Assembly: GCF_003337375.1 (NCBI RefSeq)
Contig: NZ_QPJD01000004.1
Coordinates: 308,530-372,529 of the forward strand
Source of the DNA: Paenibacillus prosopidis
GTDB taxonomy: Bacteria > Bacillota > Bacilli > Paenibacillales > Paenibacillaceae
Direction: 5' to 3'
Length of the DNA stretch: 64,000 nt
A model generated the notes under the pieces. The model worked only from the letters and a program-made list of their open reading frames with translations, had not been told where the DNA came from and ran no database searches. The position numbers and the translations under genes are program-made. This document shows, in pieces, positions 59,480-64,000 of this stretch. Numbering within the stretch: position 1 is the first letter of the stretch; each line of letters starts with the position of its first letter.

Positions 59480-60654
59480 TCCATCACCTGTTTTATATTG
59501 GCAATCAGCTTGTCTGCAGCTTTGGAATTAGTTGCCTCCGTCGGATGCCAATCTGCAGCGAAGCCGTCTGCCGCCGATTGAACGTCAAACTTCATAACCG
59601 AAATATTAGTATCGCTGGTTTCATTCGTATAAGCTGCGACTGCTTGCTCCACCATCGGAAAAAGACTATCCCCCATTATGCCCAGGGTGCACATCAAATG
59701 CGCATTCGCGTTATGCGATCGAACCTGCTTCAGAAATTCGACATAGGCATCTCTGTACTCAGCCTGCTTCACCGGATCATCCTTCGTATACGAATAGTCG
59801 TTCGTCCCAAGATTTATGACAATCAGATCAGGTACGTATTTGTCAAAGTCCCATGGTTGGGAATTTACATCTAGAGTCCCGTCTATTCGGCCGCCAGAAC
59901 TGGCAATGATGTCATAATAATCCGGAACCAGCTGCGAGACGACCTTCTGATCCGTTCCGGTATAACCAGAGATGATGCCATGACCGCTGTAGGCAACGAT
60001 GCTGTAGTCAGCCTGGAGCGCAGCTGCCGTTTTATATGCATAGGTTTTGGTCACATCTTCTGTCGCAGTGGAAAATCCGTGCTCCTTCACCTGATCATCA
60101 ACCCCGTAGCCGGCCGTGATCGAATCGCCGATGAACTCGATCTTCCGAGCCGAACCCGGCGTCGGTTGAATCCCATCCACAGCATTAACGCGAATCTCGT
60201 GGATTCCTGCCGTAGACATGGCCTCCGACAGCTTGAAGATCCGAATGACGACATCCTGTTCGGAAACGCTTTCAAATACGGTGTAAGTCTTCAGAGGCTC
60301 ATTTAATAAATCATCTACGACTCGTTCTCCATTGACATAAATGCCGATCCTTGCATGATTGGTCTGGCCTAACGCAACCTGGTCGCCTTTCAGCGTAATT
60401 TCCGCCCTCTTGCCTCTAAACTTGAACTCCGCCCCGCTGCCGGACAACGCCAACCAAAGCGTGTCTTTTAAGAAAAATGTCCTGCCGATCGGCCTTACGA
60501 AGTTCTCCTCTGCTCTAAATAATTGATCTGTTCCTTTTTCTTCCATAGCAGCTTCACCCTCTTGTCGTTTATTGACCTGCTCGGCCGGCTTTCCGCATGC
60601 TGTCAGCCCGGCGCATAAGATGGCCAACAGCATCACTACTCGTATTCGTTTCAT
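59473..60654 (-). CDS. CE2-like acetyl esterase, lipoprotein
   Basis: The protein has 393 residues from the ATG at 60654, behind AGAAGGGG. A lipoprotein signal ends GLTAC (Cys20). An N-terminal beta-sandwich (about 50-160; LWLALSGSGAEFKFRGKRAE) and an SGNH domain follow, with Ser in EFIGDSITAGYG, GTND and the Asp/His pair in ADWHPTEAT. This two-domain form is typical of CE2 acetyl esterases acting on xylan or glucomannan and similar acetylated polymers. It would sit on the cell surface next to the membrane-anchored GH5 it is coupled to. Promoter copy C lies about 75 bases upstream. Its CE2 part closely resembles that of the next gene. Confidence 0.92.
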   Translation of the reverse strand: MKRIRVVMLLAILCAGLTACGKPAEQVNKRQEGEAAMEEKGTDQLFRAEENFVRPIGRTFFLKDTLWLALSGSGAEFKFRGKRAEITLKGDQVALGQTNHARIGIYVNGERVVDDLLNEPLKTYTVFESVSEQDVVIRIFKLSEAMSTAGIHEIRVNAVDGIQPTPGSARKIEFIGDSITAGYGVDDQVKEHGFSTATEDVTKTYAYKTAAALQADYSIVAYSGHGIISGYTGTDQKVVSQLVPDYYDIIASSGGRIDGTLDVNSQPWDFDKYVPDLIVINLGTNDYSYTKDDPVKQAEYRDAYVEFLKQVRSHNANAHLMCTLGIMGDSLFPMVEQAVAAYTNETSDTNISVMKFDVQSAADGFAADWHPTEATNSKAADKLIANIKQVMEW

Positions 60655-60729
60655 CGCATCCCCTTCTTTATGTACGGCTAGCTTTCTCAACTTTTCTTGA
60701 GGTTCAAAGTGATAAATTGTTTGTTTTCG

Positions 60730-60805
60730 ATTATATAGTCCCCTCGATCATCACACCTTGATTATTAAGTCAACAACTATCAACAACTAGCACTATATAG
60801 ACGTC
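60730..60805 (-). promoter_or_regulatory. Shared promoter module, copy C (before esterase-GH5 operon)
   Basis: Minus strand: GACGTCTATATAGTGCTA, a ten-base insertion with a CAACAACTA repeat relative to the other copies, TGACTTAATAATCAAGG, 20 bases, -10 TATAAT. Confidence 0.75.
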
Positions 60806-60835
60806 CGTCCAATTATAGATGATTCATCCCACAAA

Positions 60836-60865
60836 AATACCCCAAACCATTTCGGTTGGAGGTAT
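60836..60865 (-). terminator. Terminator upstream of promoter copy C
   Basis: ATACCTCCAACC, a loop, GGTTTGGGGTAT, then TTTTTGTGG on the minus strand. Nearly identical to the terminator at 18175-18210. Confidence 0.8.
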
Positions 60866-60919
60866 ATACAGCCCGCAACAGAATGCTCTGCCAGGGACCG
60901 CTGCTATTCCGTCTAATCT

Positions 60920-61014
60920 CTACTGCAATATAATATAGTCTACATTCCAACCCGAATCTCCGGCATCATGTTGGAACTTCAATGTCGCGCCTGCAGGGAT
61001 ATTGACCGGCACAT
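60920..61014 (-). pseudogene. CBM35 tail remnant
   Basis: About 30 codons read VNIPAGATLKFQHDAGDSGW then NVDYIILQ and a TAG. It is a diverged copy of the end of the CBM35 gene at 63285, and the downstream bases, including a degraded GC-rich hairpin, match too. It has no start. Confidence 0.8.
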
Positions 61015-61086
61015 TGTGTAACCCCGTTCATTGAATGCCATTCTCTCATCTATTCCATAACACCAACTGCATGGAAACTGCCGAAC

Positions 61087-63021
61087 CTACCAATTCATCA
61101 CCGCTTTAATATTAGCAATCAGCTTGGCTGCAGCTTTGGTATGGGTTGCCTCCGACGGATGCCAATCTGCACCGAAGCCGTCTTCCCATAATTGAACGTC
61201 AAACTTCATAACCGAAATATTGGTATCGCCGGTTTGATTTGTATAAGCTGCGGCTGCTTGCTCCACCATCGGGAAAAGAGCATCACCCATTATGCCCACG
61301 GTGCACATCAAACGTGCATTCGCGTTACGCGCTCGAACCTGCTTCAGGAATTCGACATAGGCATCTCTGTACTCAGCCTGCTTCACCGGATCATCATTTG
61401 TATACGAATAGTCGTTCGTCCCAAGATTTATAACAATCAGATCAGGTACGAATTTGTTAAAGTCCCATGGTGAGTTGTTGACATCCAGATTCCCGTCAAT
61501 ACGGCCGGCAGTTCTGGCAATGATGTCATAATTATTCGGAACCAGCAGCGAGGCGTTCTTCTCACCATTGCCGGTGTAGCCAGAGACGATGCCATGACCG
61601 CTGTAGGCAACCACGCTGTAATCGGCCTGGAGCGCAGCTGCCGTTTTGTATGCATAGGTTTTGGTCACGTCTTCAGTCGCAGTGGAAAATCCGTTCTCCT
61701 TCACATCATCAACCCCGTAGCCGGCCGTGATCGAATCGCCGATGATCTCGATCTTCCGAGCCGAACTCTGTGTCGGTTGAATCCCATTCACAGCATTAAC
61801 GCGAATCTCCTGGATTCCTGTGGTAGATCTGTTCGCCTCCGACAGCTTGACGATCCGAATGACGACATCCTGTTCGGTAGCACTTTCAAATACGGTGTAA
61901 GTCTTCTGAGGCTGATTTAATAAATCGTCAACGACTCGTACTCCGTTGGCATAAATGCCGATCCTTGCATAATCGGTCTGCCCTAACGCAATCTGGTCGC
62001 CTTTCATCGTAATTTGCGCCTTCGTGCCTCTAAACTTGAACTCCGCTCCACTGCCGGATAACGCCAACCAAAGCGTGTCATTATAGAACACGGTCCTGCC
62101 GATCGGCTTTACGAAGTCCTTATCTGCTCTAAATAATTGATCGCCCTGCGCCAATATAATATAGTCTACATTCCAGCCCGTATCTCCGGCATCATATTGG
62201 AGCTTCAATGTCGCGCCTGCAGGGATATTAACCGGCACGGTCACGTTAGTGTAGGCACCATTCCAAGTGCCATTCCCGGTGAAGCTGATAGTCTTTGTCT
62301 TAACCCCATTCACGTACATACTATACGTTCCCGAGTTAGTGGCAGCATATCTCACAGTAAGGCTGGTTGCAGCAGGAACATTGTTGAACTGAATGCCATT
62401 GCCGCTCACATGAAGATACTGAACCGCTTGACCGCCTGACGCTGAGGAGTCATTGTAGACAGAAGCGAATCCCAGCCTGGTCGCAGTTTCCGCTTCAATT
62501 GGCGCAGGAGAAACCTGAATATGGTCAAGGTTAATGATTCCCGTATCGCCATTGTCATATTTGTAAGCGATCGTATTGACGCCGGCATTTAATGTCACCG
62601 TTTCCGTTTGATTGCCCCATGTATCCCAGTTTGCAAGCAAAGGCAAGCTTGTCTGCTTGATTTTCGTTCCATTCACAATAAGACTCACTGTAGCCGGATT
62701 AAAAGCGGCATTGCCGTAACGTGCGGTTACATTGTATTTCCCTGAAGCCGGAACGTTAACGGTAAAAGTCGCTGTTCCTCCAAAATTCCAGAATCCATCC
62801 AGAAAGCCGCTGCCCGTATATCCTGGATGATTAGTATTTACCTGAACCCCGCCTGACAGCGCAGCTTGTTCGGCTTCAAGTTGAATGGTGGCTTCAGGAG
62901 GCAGAAAAGGATCGCTGTCAGCAGCTGTGGCGGGAAGCGCACACATCAGCAGAAGTGAAACGGACATGCATAAGGAAATGATTTGTTTGATGAAGCGAAG
63001 CGACTCTTTCTTTGTGTTCAT
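61087..63021 (-). CDS. Secreted CE2-like acetyl esterase with two N-terminal CBM35-type modules
   Basis: The protein has 644 residues from the ATG at 63021, behind AAAAAGGAGACTATCAAG. A signal peptide ends ATA (about residue 34). Module 1 (about 45-175) is a CBM35 with IQLEAEQAALSGGVQVNTNH and GYTGSGFLDGFW. Module 2 (about 176-295) is a second CBM35/CBM6-type domain. The rest is the CE2 beta-sandwich plus SGNH domain (IIGDSITAGYG, GTNDYSY, ADWHPSEAT). It would be freely secreted, bind plant wall polymers and remove acetyl groups. Promoter copy D lies 76 bases upstream. The CBM half is duplicated almost exactly in the next gene. Confidence 0.92.
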   Translation of the reverse strand: MNTKKESLRFIKQIISLCMSVSLLLMCALPATAADSDPFLPPEATIQLEAEQAALSGGVQVNTNHPGYTGSGFLDGFWNFGGTATFTVNVPASGKYNVTARYGNAAFNPATVSLIVNGTKIKQTSLPLLANWDTWGNQTETVTLNAGVNTIAYKYDNGDTGIINLDHIQVSPAPIEAETATRLGFASVYNDSSASGGQAVQYLHVSGNGIQFNNVPAATSLTVRYAATNSGTYSMYVNGVKTKTISFTGNGTWNGAYTNVTVPVNIPAGATLKLQYDAGDTGWNVDYIILAQGDQLFRADKDFVKPIGRTVFYNDTLWLALSGSGAEFKFRGTKAQITMKGDQIALGQTDYARIGIYANGVRVVDDLLNQPQKTYTVFESATEQDVVIRIVKLSEANRSTTGIQEIRVNAVNGIQPTQSSARKIEIIGDSITAGYGVDDVKENGFSTATEDVTKTYAYKTAAALQADYSVVAYSGHGIVSGYTGNGEKNASLLVPNNYDIIARTAGRIDGNLDVNNSPWDFNKFVPDLIVINLGTNDYSYTNDDPVKQAEYRDAYVEFLKQVRARNANARLMCTVGIMGDALFPMVEQAAAAYTNQTGDTNISVMKFDVQLWEDGFGADWHPSEATHTKAAAKLIANIKAVMNW

Positions 63022-63096
63022 CTTGATAGTCTCCTTTTTCAAAGTTAATGTTTCTTGAAAGCACATACATAAATATGATGCTATCTTTCTCTATTG

Positions 63097-63164
63097 ACTA
63101 TATTACACAGCTTCATTATAAACCTTGATTTTCAAGCCAGAAAATTTAGCATGATATAGACATC
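63097..63164 (-). promoter_or_regulatory. Shared promoter module, copy D (before CBM35-esterase gene)
   Basis: Minus strand: GATGTCTATATCATGCTAAA, TTTTCTGG, CTTGAAAATCAAGG, 20 bases, -10 TATAGT. The start codon is about 75 bases downstream. Confidence 0.75.
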
Positions 63165-63215
63165 TTGTCCAATAGTAGTTTGCAATCCAATCGTTAACCC
63201 CTATAAAATTTCAAT

Positions 63216-63264
63216 TCGCTATTAAGCGAAAGGTCCCCGCAACAGAATGGCTCTGCCGGGGACC
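63216..63264 (-). terminator. Terminator after CBM35 gene at right edge
   Basis: GGTCCCCG and CGGGGACC form the main stem, followed on the minus strand by TTTCG and a second small hairpin (TTCGCTTAATAGCGAA). Confidence 0.65.
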
Positions 63265-63284
63265 GCTGCTATTCCGTCTATTCT

Positions 63285-64000
63285 CTACTGTAATATAATA
63301 TTGTCTACATTCCAGCCCGTATCTCCGGCATCATATTGGAGCTTTAATGTCGCGCCTGCAGGGATATTAACCGGCACGGTTACGCTAGTGTAGGCACCAT
63401 TCCAAGTGCCATTCCCGGTGAAGTTGATTGTCTTTGTCTTAACCCCATTCACGTACATACTATACGTACCCGAGTTAGTGGCAGCATATCTCACAGTAAG
63501 GCTGGTTGCAGCAGGAACATTGTTGAACTGAATGCCATTGCCGCTCACATGAAGATACTGAACCGCTTGACCGCCTGACGCTGAGGAGTCATTGTAGACA
63601 GAAGCGAATCCCAGCCTGGTCGCAGTTTCCGCTTCAATTGGCGCAGGAGAAACCCGAATGTGGTCAAGGTTAATGATTCCCGTATCGCCATTGTCATATT
63701 TGTAAGCGATCGTATTGACGCCGGCATTTAATGTCACCGTTTCCGTTTGATTGCCCCATGTATCCCAGTTCGCAAGCAAAGGCAAGCTTGTCTGCTTGAT
63801 TTTCGTTCCATTCACAATAAGACTCACTGTAGCCGGATTAAAAGCGGCATTGCCGTAACGTGCGGTTACATTGTATTTCCCTGAAGCCGGAACGTTAACG
63901 GTAAAAGTCGCTGTTCCTCCAAAATTCCAGAATCCATCCAGAAAGCCGCTGCCCGTATATCCTGGATGATTAGTATTTACCTGAACCCCGCCTGACAGCC
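63285..64000 (-). CDS. Protein ending in two CBM35-type modules (start beyond right edge)
   Basis: The frame is open from the edge (LSGGVQVNTNHPGYTGSG...) to a stop at 63285, about 238 codons. It encodes the same CBM35 pair as the gene at 61087, ending GWNVDNIILQ. Here the stop comes where the neighbour continues into its CE2 domain, so the modules are C-terminal. The missing N-terminal part may be only a signal peptide or another catalytic domain; that cannot be seen. Duplication with the neighbour is recent. Confidence 0.85.
   Translation of the reverse strand, partial: LSGGVQVNTNHPGYTGSGFLDGFWNFGGTATFTVNVPASGKYNVTARYGNAAFNPATVSLIVNGTKIKQTSLPLLANWDTWGNQTETVTLNAGVNTIAYKYDNGDTGIINLDHIRVSPAPIEAETATRLGFASVYNDSSASGGQAVQYLHVSGNGIQFNNVPAATSLTVRYAATNSGTYSMYVNGVKTKTINFTGNGTWNGAYTSVTVPVNIPAGATLKLQYDAGDTGWNVDNIILQ

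Larger units (their letters stand above)
62150..64000 (-). repeat. Tandem near-identical direct repeat (62150-62861 and 63289-64000)
   Basis: Two blocks of at least 712 bases, 1139 bases apart, differ at only a few positions (for example GGAGCTTCAATG versus GGAGCTTTAATG). They encode the two CBM35-type modules of neighbouring genes. The right block runs off the window. Confidence 0.9.

Overview
The window looks like chromosomal DNA of a spore-forming, soil or plant-associated Firmicute of the Paenibacillus type. The signs are strong GGAGG-like ribosome binding sites, several YesM/YesN-type two-component pairs whose regulators end in AraC domains, LplABC-type sugar transporters, a Ger(x)C germination-protein remnant, and GH5 enzymes carrying X2 and CBM46 modules. 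No rRNA, tRNA, CRISPR array or intact insertion sequence was seen. Almost every intact gene concerns plant polysaccharide degradation, uptake of the products, or control of those genes.

Layout. 1-3.2 kb: the start of a GH95-like gene running off the left edge, a Rieske-domain protein, and a broken TPR gene. 3.6-10.8 kb (+): response regulator, sensor kinase, sugar-binding lipoprotein and two permeases. 11-16.4 kb: a gene graveyard (esterase, SGNH hydrolase, AraC regulator and GH5, all broken) around one intact orphan response regulator. 16.4-26 kb: GH43, SGNH esterase, GH42, AraC, GH3, AraC. 26.3-31 kb: mosaic pseudogene and a 1316-residue secreted beta-helix protein with three F5/8-type and two LamG domains. 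31-39.5 kb (-): a second kinase/regulator/binding protein/permease/permease operon ending in a GH43 and a binding-protein fragment. 39.7-49.9 kb: GH95 alpha-fucosidase, GH2, AraC, LacZ-type GH2, AraC. 50.6-64 kb: three intact GH5 endoglucanases (one membrane-anchored), a GH29 alpha-fucosidase, an AraC regulator, a group II intron remnant, and an array of CBM35 and CE2-like esterase genes running off the right edge.

How the parts fit (inference). Secreted GH5-X2-CBM46 enzymes cut a beta-glucan backbone, most likely xyloglucan or mixed-linkage glucan. CE2/SGNH esterases remove acetyl groups. Two LplABC-type transporters import oligosaccharides. GH95 and GH29 (fucose), GH42 and GH2 (galactose), GH43 and GH3 (xylose, arabinose, glucose) dismantle them inside the cell. 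That enzyme set matches fucosylated, acetylated xyloglucan, although no GH31 alpha-xylosidase lies in the window.

The most interesting signal is a promoter module of about 70 bp found four times (14.35, 18.08, 60.73 and 63.10 kb). Each copy faces a minus-strand gene and keeps exactly 20 bases between a CAAGG box and the -10 hexamer. It links the orphan response regulator, a GH43 and two CE2-type esterase units into a probable regulon. Other notable points are a GH3 enzyme with Ala where the catalytic Asp is expected, three divergent AraC/beta-galactosidase pairs, matching hairpins after both binding-protein genes, and a 1139-bp-offset tandem duplication at the right edge.
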